NCBI GenBank assembly: GCA_047602465.1
Contig: JASGHF010000001.1
Span: 1,364,001-1,428,000 of the forward strand
Source of the DNA: JADZAI01 sp047602465
Lineage (GTDB): Bacteria; Pseudomonadota; Alphaproteobacteria; Micropepsales; Micropepsaceae
DNA: 64,000 nt
Direction: 5' to 3'
Position numbers and translations under genes: made by a program. How positions within the stretch are numbered: position 1 is the first letter of the stretch; each line of letters opens with the position of its first letter. Below are positions 26,641 through 35,581 of this stretch, piece by piece. The notes under the pieces are model-generated. The model saw only the letters and a program-made list of their open reading frames with translations, ran no database searches and had not been told where the DNA came from.

Positions 26641-29118
26641 GTCGCCGGTGAGTGTGATGGTGGGTTCCGGCGGCGGCGAAGGCGCGCCTTCCGCGGCCTT
26701 TGGCGGCGTGGCGGCGGCTTTGACCTTGTCGGATTTGCCCCAGACGCCGGAGGCCGTGATGGCGCCGCTGGCGTCGGCGGCCGGGCGGATAAGGCTGCAT
26801 TCCACGGCGGCGAGGCGCGCGGCGACCGCCGCATCCACGGGCGGCCCGGAGGAAATATCGACCTGTGCCGGTGTCGGCGAGGGGCCGGTTTCAGGCGTCG
26901 GCGCCGGGTCTGGCGTGGGTGATGGCGTCGGTTCGGGCGTCGGGGATGGGGTTGGTGAAGGTGATGGTTCGGGGGTGGGCGTTGGTGAAGGTGACGGTTC
27001 CGGGGTGGGCGTGGGTGTCGGGGACGGTGTGATTTCGGGGGTCGGCGTCACCTCCGGCGCGGCGGCGACGGTGGAGGGGCGCTGGGTGAGATCGAGGGCG
27101 AAGGCGTTAGGGGGCGTGCCGGTGGTGAGGGCGAGCCAGGTGTCGAAGCCGAGCGGGCCTGAGGGGGCGCCGAAGGGGAGCAGGGTCGTGCCGGTGACGG
27201 CGAGGATGAGGCTGGGTTCCGTCCAGGGCACGATGCGGGCCTGGAGGCGGCCGCCGGGGAGCGGGCGGACGGCGTTGCCGGCAAGAGCGGTGGCGACCTT
27301 TTCGGGGCTGGAGAGGTCGAGCAGCGGGGTGACCTGACCGCTGGGCAGAATTTCGAGCAGATAGAGCGCCGGACGGGCGGAATCGGGGGTCAGTTCGACC
27401 GTGAACTTGCCGTCTTCGGCGGTGCCGGGATTGGTGAGGACGGCCGGGCCGAGGCTGTTTGCGATCTTCTTCAGACCGCCGAGATGGGGGCAGAGGGAGG
27501 GGTCGATCGTGGCGCCGGTGACGCTCGCTTCCGGCGCGGCGGCGCGGATGGCGGCTTCGTCGGCCCAGACGCCGGAGACGGCGAGGTCCGGGCCGTTGGC
27601 GGTGACGCGCACGAAGCTGCAGGGGATGGCGGCGAGGCGTGAGGACAGGGCCGTTGTGTCGGCCGGGGCCGGCGTTGGCGCGGCTGTCGGCGTTGGTGTT
27701 GGCGTTGGTTCGGGCGTCGGCGCCGGGGTGGGTGTGGCGGCCGGGGTCGGCGCGGGGGTGGGTGTCGGCGTGGGGGTGAGGGTGGCGACGTCTTTGCCGG
27801 GGCCGCCCGGTTTTCCGAAAATGTCGTCCTGGAAGATGACGAAGGCGCCGGCGACGGCGCCGCCGACCAGCAGCGCGAGCAGGCCGGAGACAAGGCCGGA
27901 ACTGCGGCGGCGCTGAGGCTTTTCCGGCGCCGGTCTGGCGGCGCGGACACGGGCCTGCGGCACGACGGATTTGCGGCCCGTCTGGGGTTCGGGCTGGGCC
28001 GGGGCCGGTGAAGTTACGGGTGTGACGGGCGGCGGCGGGGCCGGGGCGGCGGTGACGGGCGCGCGTTCGGCGTCGTCCAGGAGCTTCAGGACCGCCGCCA
28101 TGGTCTGCGGCCGTTCACGCACGTCCGGCTGGAGCAGGCGGTCGAGGACGGTCTGGAGGCGCGGCGGCAGGTCGCCGAGCGGCGGCACGGCGCGGCGGGC
28201 GGCGCGCGCCGTTTCGAGATCCTTGCCCATCGGAATGGGCGCGCCGCGCGCGGCGGCGGCGAGGACGAGGCCGAGGCTGTAGGCGTCGGTCCACGGACCG
28301 ATGCGGCCGTCGCGGTCGAACTGTTCGGGCGCGGCGTAGGAGAGCTTGCCGGCGAATTGCGCGTCGGATGCGTCCTCGAACGCGCCGACCCGCGCGATGC
28401 CGAAATCGATGATGGTCGCGTCGGCGAGCTGGCTCTGAGGCAGGAGGATATTGTCGGGCGACAGGTCGCGGTGGACGAGGCCTTCCTCGTGGCTGGCTTC
28501 CAGGCCTTCCGCAAGGCGGCGGCCGAGCGCGAAGAGTTCGGCCTCGGTCAGCTTGCGGCGGCGATAGACATCGCCGAGCGGATCGCCGTCGATGAATTCA
28601 AGGACGAGATAATAGGCGCCGTCCTCGCCCACCCGGCCATAGGTGCGATAGGGCACGACAGCGTCGTGGCGCACGCGCATGAGCGCGTTGGCTTCGTCCA
28701 GCAGCATCTGCCCGAAGCGCTCGCCCAGTTCCGGGTTGGGCAGGATGGTCTTGATCGCGACCCGTTCGGACGGGTTGTAGACATTGACGCCGTCATAGAC
28801 GGCGCCGAGACCGCCACGGCCGATGAGCTTGCCGACGCGGTAATTGCCAAGAACGGTGCCGGGCGCGAGATCGGCGTTGACCGGCGCTTCGGCCGATTGC
28901 GTGATCTGTTCCCAGTCGTCGGCGGCGCGCGTCGCCGGATCGACGACCTCCGTGCGTTCCTCGCCCGCGTCGCCGGGCGAGGTGGGCGTCGGCGCGATGG
29001 GCGGCGGCGCAGCGGGGGTGGGCGCAGCGGGCGGGGGCGCGGCGGACGTCGAGTCAGCCGGAAGGATGACGGTCTTGTCGTCATCGTCGTCATCGCCGCC
29101 GGGAGGAGCGCCGCTCAT
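26602..29118 (-). CDS. ppkA: T6SS serine/threonine kinase PpkA, frameshifted near the C-terminus
   Basis: The readable frame gives 838 residues. An acidic/Pro-rich N-terminus leads to a Hanks-type kinase domain (about 92-345) with GRGGLGAVY loop, Lys123 (VAIK), catalytic HRDLSPDN (216-223), DFG (238-240) and APE. A membrane segment at about 409-429 separates this from the periplasmic part. That part has a Pro-Thr linker (about 448-485), a first Cys-pair domain (about 494-690), a second Pro-Thr linker and a second copy of the domain, cut off by a frameshift at about 26635 and finished out of frame. PpkA phosphorylates FHA-binding targets to start T6SS assembly. Kinase and membrane parts are intact, so basal function may survive. 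It starts 4 bp after pppA. Confidence 0.9.
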   Translation of the reverse strand: MSGAPPGGDDDDDDKTVILPADSTSAAPPPAAPTPAAPPPIAPTPTSPGDAGEERTEVVDPATRAADDWEQITQSAEAPVNADLAPGTVLGNYRVGKLIGRGGLGAVYDGVNVYNPSERVAIKTILPNPELGERFGQMLLDEANALMRVRHDAVVPYRTYGRVGEDGAYYLVLEFIDGDPLGDVYRRRKLTEAELFALGRRLAEGLEASHEEGLVHRDLSPDNILLPQSQLADATIIDFGIARVGAFEDASDAQFAGKLSYAAPEQFDRDGRIGPWTDAYSLGLVLAAAARGAPIPMGKDLETARAARRAVPPLGDLPPRLQTVLDRLLQPDVRERPQTMAAVLKLLDDAERAPVTAAPAPPPPVTPVTSPAPAQPEPQTGRKSVVPQARVRAARPAPEKPQRRRSSGLVSGLLALLVGGAVAGAFVIFQDDIFGKPGGPGKDVATLTPTPTPTPAPTPAATPTPAPTPEPTPTPTPTAAPTPAPADTTALSSRLAAIPCSFVRVTANGPDLAVSGVWADEAAIRAAAPEASVTGATIDPSLCPHLGGLKKIANSLGPAVLTNPGTAEDGKFTVELTPDSARPALYLLEILPSGQVTPLLDLSSPEKVATALAGNAVRPLPGGRLQARIVPWTEPSLILAVTGTTLLPFGAPSGPLGFDTWLALTTGTPPNAFALDLTQRPSTVAAAPEVTPTPEITPSPTPTPTPEPSPSPTPTPEPSPSPTPSPTPEPTPSPTPDPAPTPETGPSPTPAQVDISSGPPVDAAVAARLAAVECSLIRPAADASGAITASGVWGKSDKVKAAATPPKAAEGAPSPPPEPTITLTGDTVSRPIAARSTP
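26951..27010 (-). repeat. Two 30-bp tandem repeats encoding a Pro-Ser-Thr linker
   Basis: Units 26951-26980 and 26981-27010 differ at only two bases and encode TPEPSPSPT-type sequence in the second PpkA linker. Similar degenerate repeats occupy about 27660-27780 in the first linker. They are slippage-prone coding repeats, giving a flexible periplasmic spacer. Confidence 0.75.
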
Positions 29119-29122
29119 CGCG

Positions 29123-29887
29123 TCACACGATCTCCTGTGGGCTGGGCTGGGTGAGTTCGACGGCCGTCACCTCGTCGCACGCGACCGTGACGATGCTGAC
29201 ATTATCGGGCGCGCCGCGTTCGAGGCAGATCTCGACGAGCCTGGCGCAGGCGCGCGCCGCGCCGACCTCGCTTACGATCTTGCCGATCTCGGCCTCGCCG
29301 GCGCAGGCCGTGAGGCCATCGGAGCAGAGCAGAAAGATGTCGTCGGGCGCGATGTCGACCTGGCGCACATCGACGCGCACCGACGGATCGACGCCGACCG
29401 CGCGGGTGAGGACATGGCCCATCGGGTGATGTTCGGCCTCGGCCTCGGTGATCTGGTTGGTTTCGAGAAGATGGCGGACCTGGGTGTGGTCGCGCGTGAT
29501 CTGTTCGATATGCCCGTCGCGGATGCGATAGATGCGGCTGTCGCCGACCCAGAGGCACGCGGCGCGCAGGCCCGAGGCGTAGAGCGCGACGACGGTGGTG
29601 CCGATGGTGGCGCCTTCATGCCGCGCGCGATCGAAGACCTGGCGGTTGGCGGAGGTGATGGCGCGCTGGATCTCGGCCAGATCCTCGTCATAGGCGCCCG
29701 AAAGATAGGCGCCGTTCAGATTGCGGACGACGGTGTCGGAGGCGAAGCGGCCATGGAGATGACCGCCCATGCCGTCGGCGACGACCCAGAGCGTGCCGCC
29801 GGGATGGATGCCGACCGAATCCTCATTCTCCCGCCGCCGGCGTCCGGGGTCGGTTTCATGCGCGGAGCGGAAGGTCAGCGTCTTCAT
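29123..29887 (-). CDS. pppA: PP2C-family protein phosphatase PppA
   Basis: A 254-residue PP2C phosphatase. Metal-binding and catalytic motifs appear in order: RRRENEDS (Asp23), VADGMGGH (Asp38-Gly39), LWVGDSRIYR, LCSDGLT and DNVSIVTV. It reverses PpkA-dependent Thr phosphorylation and switches T6SS assembly off. Its ATG overlaps the tagF stop (ATGA), and ppkA starts 4 bp after it, so the kinase and phosphatase are made in a coupled way. Confidence 0.93.
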   Translation of the reverse strand: MKTLTFRSAHETDPGRRRRENEDSVGIHPGGTLWVVADGMGGHLHGRFASDTVVRNLNGAYLSGAYDEDLAEIQRAITSANRQVFDRARHEGATIGTTVVALYASGLRAACLWVGDSRIYRIRDGHIEQITRDHTQVRHLLETNQITEAEAEHHPMGHVLTRAVGVDPSVRVDVRQVDIAPDDIFLLCSDGLTACAGEAEIGKIVSEVGAARACARLVEICLERGAPDNVSIVTVACDEVTAVELTQPSPQEIV

Positions 29888-30669
29888 GCGTGTCCTTGGG
29901 CTGCGTCGGCGGGCGGCGATGAAACCACAGGAGCGGCACTTGAGGAAACCGCCGGATCGTCCTGAAGATCGTCCTGCGGTTCCGGCGGCGTGTCATCATC
30001 CTGCCCGTCGGCGGCAGCGGAGATTTCGGCGACCGGGGCAGGCTGGAACAGGGCGGCCAGCGCCTCGCCGTTCAGCGGGCCGGACAGCGCGAGAGGTTCG
30101 ACCGCCTGCGCGCCGGCGACCCAGAAAAGGCCCTCCGCCGACCAGGCGGCGCTTTGCGCGCGGCCGAGCGCCGCGGCGGCGAAAGCCTCGCCCGGATCGG
30201 CGAGCGATGCGGGCGCGAAGCGGCGGGCGGCGCCTTCGAGCGAGGCGAGAAGCGTGTCGACGCTGGCGGCTTCGAGCAGCGCGTTGCGCGCGAGCGTTTC
30301 GGTCTCGTCCAGCACGGCGGTCAGCACCTCGCCCCGCGCGATGAGCGCAAGCGATGAACAGGCGAAGCCGGCGATGAGCGGGAACTGACGCCCGACCGCA
30401 TCGACCGACGCCATGAAGACGCCCGCCGCCCAGTCGCGGCCCAGCACGCCGGGCGCGGCGATGAAACGCCAGACCGGGGTTTCGACATAGACGTCATCCC
30501 AGCGGTAATCCCATTTCAGCGCGGCGACGGTGACGGCCTCAGCCACCGCCGCGTCGGCGGCCTCGATGGTTTCATCGTCCAGCCCGCGCGAGATGAAATC
30601 GCCATGCGCCGGCATCTTGCCGAACAGGAACGGCTGGATGCCCGGATCGTCTAAAGCGCCGAAGGACAC
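29884..30669 (-). CDS. tagF: T6SS post-translational regulator TagF
   Basis: A 261-residue TagF starting at GTG 30669 with GGAAG six bases before it. The N-terminal hallmark 'FLFGKMPAHGDFISRGL' is clear, followed by WDDVYVETPVWRFIAAPGVLG and VGRQFPLIAGF. TagF represses T6SS assembly, acting by sequestering the Fha protein in some systems, and is released by signalling. The gene overlaps the end of tssM by 19 bp. The Asp/Pro-rich C-terminal tail (DGQDDDTPPEPQDDLQDDP) is unusual and probably disordered. Confidence 0.9.
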   Translation of the reverse strand: MSFGALDDPGIQPFLFGKMPAHGDFISRGLDDETIEAADAAVAEAVTVAALKWDYRWDDVYVETPVWRFIAAPGVLGRDWAAGVFMASVDAVGRQFPLIAGFACSSLALIARGEVLTAVLDETETLARNALLEAASVDTLLASLEGAARRFAPASLADPGEAFAAAALGRAQSAAWSAEGLFWVAGAQAVEPLALSGPLNGEALAALFQPAPVAEISAAADGQDDDTPPEPQDDLQDDPAVSSSAAPVVSSPPADAAQGHA

Positions 30670-33600
30670 TTGAACTTCCAGAGCTTGGCCTTGTCGAACG
30701 GATCGCCCGCGGTATCCGCGCCCTCGACCCTGACCGCGATGGTGATGGCGGTCGCGCCGTTGCCGAAGGTGTAGTTGCGGTTCTTGGCCGTGCAGGGACG
30801 GCATTCGCCGCTGTCGAACAGGCGGAAGAAGGCGAAGGTGCCGGGCTGGGGCCGCAGCACCAGCGGCGGCGAACCGTCGCTGGGCGTGATGGTAAGCGTC
30901 GCTGAATCCATGCCGGGGCCTGGAATCCATTCCAGCGCGCCTGCCGAGCCGACCGCGTTCAGATCGACGCCCTGAACGGGACCGAGCGTGAGACGCGCGG
31001 TCTGCACGCCCGGCCCCATCGCGACGGCCGAGACCTGAAGCCGGAAGCCGATGCCGCCGACGCCATAGGGCGAGCGGAACATGGCGCGGCCGACATTGCC
31101 CGCCAGTTGCAGCATGCCGACCGAGCGCGAGGAGAGCGTGCGCGAGACCGGATTGTCGGTGCGGATCTTCCAGTTGGCGCCCGACATATCGACATAGTTG
31201 GCGAGGCGGTTCTGGAAGAAGAGCGTGAGCGTGCCGCCGGGACCGAAGGCCGACTGGAAATCGATGACCGGCGCATCGGCGCCGCCCGCAGTGAAGGGAT
31301 AGAATTTCGTGATCGCCTTGCAGACCGGCAGAACCTGATCGCGATATTCGGTCGCGAGTGCGCTGCGCGCCGCATCCGCCGCCGTGTCGCCCGCCGATTC
31401 CGTGAGACCGGCGCCGAGCGCCGCCGCATCGGCCGGCATGGACTGAACCGCCGCCGCCAGCTGCTGCGTCGCCTGTTCGAGCGCGGTGCCGCCGCCGCCA
31501 CCACCGCCTCCGCCCCCTCCTCCACCGCCGCCACCTTCCATGGCCTTGCGGACGGCTTCGAGAGCTTCTTCCAGGCGCTTGATTTCACCCGGCACGTCCT
31601 GGCCGGGGCCGTTCACATAGAGCGTGAGTTCGGCGAATTGCTGCGCGATCTGCAGGCCCGCCTGGCCGGTGGAATCGCCGCCGAGCTGATCGGCAGGCAC
31701 GAGCGCGGTTTCGGCCACGACCGCGCCGAGGAAGCGCGAGATGGGCTGCGGCTTCTTGGTCAGCTCCACCGCATCGGCGACGGATTTGAGACCGAGCGGC
31801 GCGACGCTGCCCAGCACCTCGCGCCAGCGATCGGCATAGGCACGGGCATAGGTCGCCGCGACATCGCGCTTCAGGACCGGGGCCTGCACCTCGACCGCAG
31901 CGGCGCGGCCGGCATCGCCCAGCACCCATTGTTCATCCTGGATGCGGGCGAGGATGTCGTTGGAGAACGCGACATAGACGCTTTCATAGCCGGCCTTCGT
32001 ATAGAGGAACGGCACGGCGATGGACGACAGATCGGTCGTGAAGGCGCGTTCCTGGCCCGCCAGCATCTTGTCCTTCAGCACCCAGTCGGGCTTGCCGGCG
32101 GCTTCGGCCTCCATCGCGGTGAGGGCGCGTTCCTCAAGCGAGCGGCTGGCGAGGGTTTCCTGCGCCGCCTTGATGAGATCCCAGTCGGCGGCGGGGCCGC
32201 GTTCGGCGGCGCCGACGGTCTGCGACTGGATGCGGCCGACGGCATCGAGAAGGCCCTGCTGATCCTCAAGCAGCGCATCGAGATGCATGGTGAGGCTGTC
32301 GCGCAGCGCCTTGTTCTCGTCGCCGGGGAAATCGACCGTCTGCCACTGGCGGATGAACCAGTTGCGGACGCCCGCCGGATCGCGGAGGCCGGAGGCGGTG
32401 ACGCCATCCGGCGCGCCGCCGATCTGGAGATAGATGCGCAGCGCCTCGTACAGCTTGCGCCAGTCGCCATCCTGTTCGGCGGCGACGATGTCTTCGGCGC
32501 GCAGGATGAGGCGCGGCAGCAGCATGCGGTAGAGGCCCTGCCGGTAGGCCGAGACGGCGGCGGCCGACAGCGGCTTGTCCTGCGCGAGGCCGAGATCGCC
32601 CATGATCGCGCCGCTCTCGTTCTGGCCATAGCCGCCGGGGAGCGCGCGCAGAAGATCGAGCGGTTTCACGACGGCTTCGAGGCCGCGCTGACCGGTCTTG
32701 ACGATGTTGGGATCGACATTGGCGCGGCCGCGTTCGGCGACGACGGGATCGACGGCGGCGCCGAGATTATCCTGAAGCCCGGTATTGCGCTGATAGGCGA
32801 TGAACCAGAACGCGGCGAGGCCGGCAGTGAGGAGCGCCATCGCGGTGACGCCGGCGATGACGATGCCCCGGCGGCGGCGGCGGACGCGCGGATCGGATGT
32901 GACGAGGCCGCTCTCCTTGAACATGACATCGGAGAGGAGGCGCTGAAGAAAATAGGCGCGGCCCACGCTTTTGCCGCGCGCGGCGGAGGGCGCAACGCGG
33001 GCCGGCGACATGACGCCGAGCAGGCGGTCGATGGCGGCGCCCGTCTGCGTGCCGGAGGTGAGATAGAAGCCGCGGAAGACGGGCGTGGGTTCCAGCGGGC
33101 GCACCTCGAACATGCGGCCGAAAAAGGTGGCGAGACGCACGCGCGCCTCCGCCATCTGGATGGGGAAGCCGAGAACCTTCGAGCGGCGCTGGGCGTCGGC
33201 CTCGCCCTGAAGACGGGCGGGCGTGCGCTCGGACAGCGATTTCACCGAGAGGTCGAATTCGGTGAGGAGTTCTTCGATGTCGAGCGGTCTGGTGCCGTCA
33301 TATTTCCACGTCGCGCCCAGAACCTCGCGGCGGCCATCGGCGGAGAGATCGTCGAAGAACTCGACGAAGCCGGGAAGGATGTCGGCCTTGGTGAGCCAGA
33401 CATAGACGGGGAGACGGACGCCCAGCTCCTTGTGCAGCTCGTTCAGGCGGCGGCGCACGGCATCGGCATTGGCGTGCAGCTCGTCCGTGCTGGCGTTCAT
33501 CAGCATGTCGAAGCCGAAGGCGATCATCACGCCGTTCAGCGGCTGCTGCGGACGGTTGCGGCGGAGGAGCGACAGGAAGGAGAGCCACGCCTTGCTGTCG

Positions 33601-34169
33601 CGTTCGGCGTCGCTGTCCTGGGTGGTGTAGCGGCCGGCGGTGTCGACGAGGATCGCGTCTTCGGTGAAGAACCAGTCGCAGTTGCGCGTGCCGCCCGCGC
33701 CCTTCAGCGCCGGCTTGCCGGCATCGCCCGTGACGAGGAATTTGAGGCCGGAGTTTTCCAGCGCCGTCGTCTTGCCCGTGCCCGGCGGGCCGATGATCAT
33801 GTACCAGGGGCGGGCGTAGAGATAATCGCGCTTGCCGACCTTGCCGCCCATGCGGCGGATGGTGGCGAGCGCATCGGCGAGGCGCTTCGCCAGAACCTGG
33901 CCTTCCTTCGCGCCTTCCTCGGCGGAGGAGAGGCCCTTCTGGATCGCTTCGGCTTTTTTCCGGCGGCGCCAGGCGCGGAAGAGTTCGAACGCGGCGTAGC
34001 CGACGACGATCACGGCGATGACGGCGATGCGCACCCATTCCTCGCGGAAGGGTTCGTAGCCGGCGAAGGAGATGAGCGGGCCGACCCAGAAGATCAGCGC
34101 CGTCACCATCACGATGACAGCCGCGAAGAAGGCGACGCGGCCGAACAAATGGTGGAGGATGCGTTCCAT
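30651..34169 (-). CDS. tssM: T6SS membrane complex protein TssM (IcmF)
   Basis: A 1172-residue IcmF. Two membrane segments at about 10-31 and 47-65 are followed by a cytoplasmic NTPase domain with Walker A GPPGTGKT (127-134) and VDTAGRY. A third segment lies at about 435-460 before the long periplasmic domain. With TssL it forms the trans-envelope channel. A run of 16 consecutive glycines (residues 879-894, DNA 31488-31535, mixed codons) breaks the periplasmic part; this is not a usual TssM feature. The gene is 8 bp from tssL and overlaps tagF. Confidence 0.96.
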   Translation of the reverse strand: MERILHHLFGRVAFFAAVIVMVTALIFWVGPLISFAGYEPFREEWVRIAVIAVIVVGYAAFELFRAWRRRKKAEAIQKGLSSAEEGAKEGQVLAKRLADALATIRRMGGKVGKRDYLYARPWYMIIGPPGTGKTTALENSGLKFLVTGDAGKPALKGAGGTRNCDWFFTEDAILVDTAGRYTTQDSDAERDSKAWLSFLSLLRRNRPQQPLNGVMIAFGFDMLMNASTDELHANADAVRRRLNELHKELGVRLPVYVWLTKADILPGFVEFFDDLSADGRREVLGATWKYDGTRPLDIEELLTEFDLSVKSLSERTPARLQGEADAQRRSKVLGFPIQMAEARVRLATFFGRMFEVRPLEPTPVFRGFYLTSGTQTGAAIDRLLGVMSPARVAPSAARGKSVGRAYFLQRLLSDVMFKESGLVTSDPRVRRRRRGIVIAGVTAMALLTAGLAAFWFIAYQRNTGLQDNLGAAVDPVVAERGRANVDPNIVKTGQRGLEAVVKPLDLLRALPGGYGQNESGAIMGDLGLAQDKPLSAAAVSAYRQGLYRMLLPRLILRAEDIVAAEQDGDWRKLYEALRIYLQIGGAPDGVTASGLRDPAGVRNWFIRQWQTVDFPGDENKALRDSLTMHLDALLEDQQGLLDAVGRIQSQTVGAAERGPAADWDLIKAAQETLASRSLEERALTAMEAEAAGKPDWVLKDKMLAGQERAFTTDLSSIAVPFLYTKAGYESVYVAFSNDILARIQDEQWVLGDAGRAAAVEVQAPVLKRDVAATYARAYADRWREVLGSVAPLGLKSVADAVELTKKPQPISRFLGAVVAETALVPADQLGGDSTGQAGLQIAQQFAELTLYVNGPGQDVPGEIKRLEEALEAVRKAMEGGGGGGGGGGGGGGGGTALEQATQQLAAAVQSMPADAAALGAGLTESAGDTAADAARSALATEYRDQVLPVCKAITKFYPFTAGGADAPVIDFQSAFGPGGTLTLFFQNRLANYVDMSGANWKIRTDNPVSRTLSSRSVGMLQLAGNVGRAMFRSPYGVGGIGFRLQVSAVAMGPGVQTARLTLGPVQGVDLNAVGSAGALEWIPGPGMDSATLTITPSDGSPPLVLRPQPGTFAFFRLFDSGECRPCTAKNRNYTFGNGATAITIAVRVEGADTAGDPFDKAKLWKFKCPSAL

Positions 34170-34177
34170 GGCCGGGG

Positions 34178-35581
34178 TTACTCGCCTTCGCGCAGCGGCA
34201 CGAAGATTTCGATGCGGCGGTTGAGCGCCTTGTCGCTGGCGGAGACCGGCTCCAGATCGCCGCGCCCCTCGGTGACGATGCGCGAAGGATCGGAGAGGCC
34301 CTTCTTCAGTTCGGTCGCAGCCGAAATGGCGCGCGCTTCGGAGAGGGCCTGGTTGTCAGGGAATTTGAGGGTCTTGGTCAGCTTGTCGCTGTCGGTGTGG
34401 CCGACGATGGTGATCTTGCACACCTCCGCCTCCAGCGCGGCGGCGACGGCGGCGACGAAGGGGAGATAGCTGGGGTCCAGAACGTCGGAGCCGGAGCGGA
34501 AGAGGCTGCCGATGCGGGTGGTGATGCGGATGCGGGCGTCCTTGCCCTCGACCACCACGTCGCCGGCGGCGATCTCGCTCGCGAGGCGGGTGCGGATGCG
34601 TTCAAGGCGCGTGGAGGTGATCTCGGGCGGCTTGCTGACCGGCGGCGGGGTGTTGCGCTCGATCACGACGGGGGTGGTGATGTCGTGGAGGCTGGCGAGG
34701 CGGGCGTTGGCGTCGTCGGTGCGGTCGGCGAGCTGGAAGAGGAAGAAGGCGAAGGCGCCGAGCAGGATCACGCCGCAGAGCGCGGCCATGCCGATCAGCG
34801 GTCCGGCGACGGGGACTTTCCGCATCGGGGCTTCGACGCCGCGCCAGTGGGGGACCAGCGGCTCACCCGTTTTCTGGATCGAACGGGCCAGCTCGGCATG
34901 CATGGCCGCCATGCGGTCCGAGAGGCCGCGATCCTGACGGCCGGAGAGGCGGTATTTCCCCAGGAACCCTGCGGCGACGCAGGCGTGGAAGAGTTCGAGG
35001 AGTTCGTCCTTGCCGGACGGGCGGCGGAGAAGATCGTCGACCGTCGCCCAGAAGCGGTCGCCGCCGATATTCTCGCCGAACATCTGCACGACCATCGAGC
35101 GGCGCGCCCACTCGAAGCCCTGCGTCTGCGGGATGTTCTGCATGACGTCGTCGACCGTGGCGGCGACGGCGTAGGTGGCGTTATCGACGGTTTCGCGGTC
35201 GTAGCCGATGTCGGCGATGGTGTCCTTGTAGGCGGTGATCGCCTCGACCATCTCGGCGTGGAATTGCGGCGCGGTGACGGGCATCTGCCCGGTGCGCATG
35301 CCCGCGAGGCGCACCAGGATACGCGAGGCGAGCCAGACGAGCGGGTTGCGGACCTCCAGCGGCGGGAGCGCGGTCTCGGCCTCGATCTCGGGCTGGAGTT
35401 CGCGGGGGGCTTGCGCGGCGTAGGCCGGCGCGCCCTGATCGGCGGGGGCGGCGACGGCATCGTCGGGGATGCGGGGCTGGTCGGCGGGCGGCTGGCCCTG
35501 CGCGCGGCGGATCTGGGACAACGGCGAGGCGCGCACCACGATGGTGCGTTCAGGGCCCTTGTCTCCAGGGCCGCCGCTCAT
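34178..35581 (-). CDS. tssL: T6SS membrane protein TssL with C-terminal OmpA domain
   Basis: A 467-residue evolved TssL. Residues of about 75-250 form the DotU domain (ATVDDVMQNIP, GFEWARRSMVVQMFGE, ELLELFHACVAAGFLGKYRL). One membrane segment (PLIGMAALCGVILLGAFAFFLFQ) precedes a periplasmic OmpA-like domain (ITIVGHTDSD, LSEARAISAATELK, GRGDLEPVSASDKALNRRIEIFV) that binds peptidoglycan. ATG 35581 overlaps the tssK stop (ATGA). Peptidoglycan anchoring through this domain may compensate for the absence of TssJ/TagL genes in the cluster. Confidence 0.95.
   Translation of the reverse strand: MSGGPGDKGPERTIVVRASPLSQIRRAQGQPPADQPRIPDDAVAAPADQGAPAYAAQAPRELQPEIEAETALPPLEVRNPLVWLASRILVRLAGMRTGQMPVTAPQFHAEMVEAITAYKDTIADIGYDRETVDNATYAVAATVDDVMQNIPQTQGFEWARRSMVVQMFGENIGGDRFWATVDDLLRRPSGKDELLELFHACVAAGFLGKYRLSGRQDRGLSDRMAAMHAELARSIQKTGEPLVPHWRGVEAPMRKVPVAGPLIGMAALCGVILLGAFAFFLFQLADRTDDANARLASLHDITTPVVIERNTPPPVSKPPEITSTRLERIRTRLASEIAAGDVVVEGKDARIRITTRIGSLFRSGSDVLDPSYLPFVAAVAAALEAEVCKITIVGHTDSDKLTKTLKFPDNQALSEARAISAATELKKGLSDPSRIVTEGRGDLEPVSASDKALNRRIEIFVPLREGE

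Noticed and set aside
26900..27800. CRISPR-like repeat array in the kinase gene
   Set aside because: The repeats are contiguous Pro-Ser-Thr codon repeats in frame with no unique spacers.
31107..34469. Very long open frame antisense to tssM
   Set aside because: High-GC coding regions keep the opposite frame open; its product has no recognisable motifs, while tssM has clear Walker and membrane signatures.
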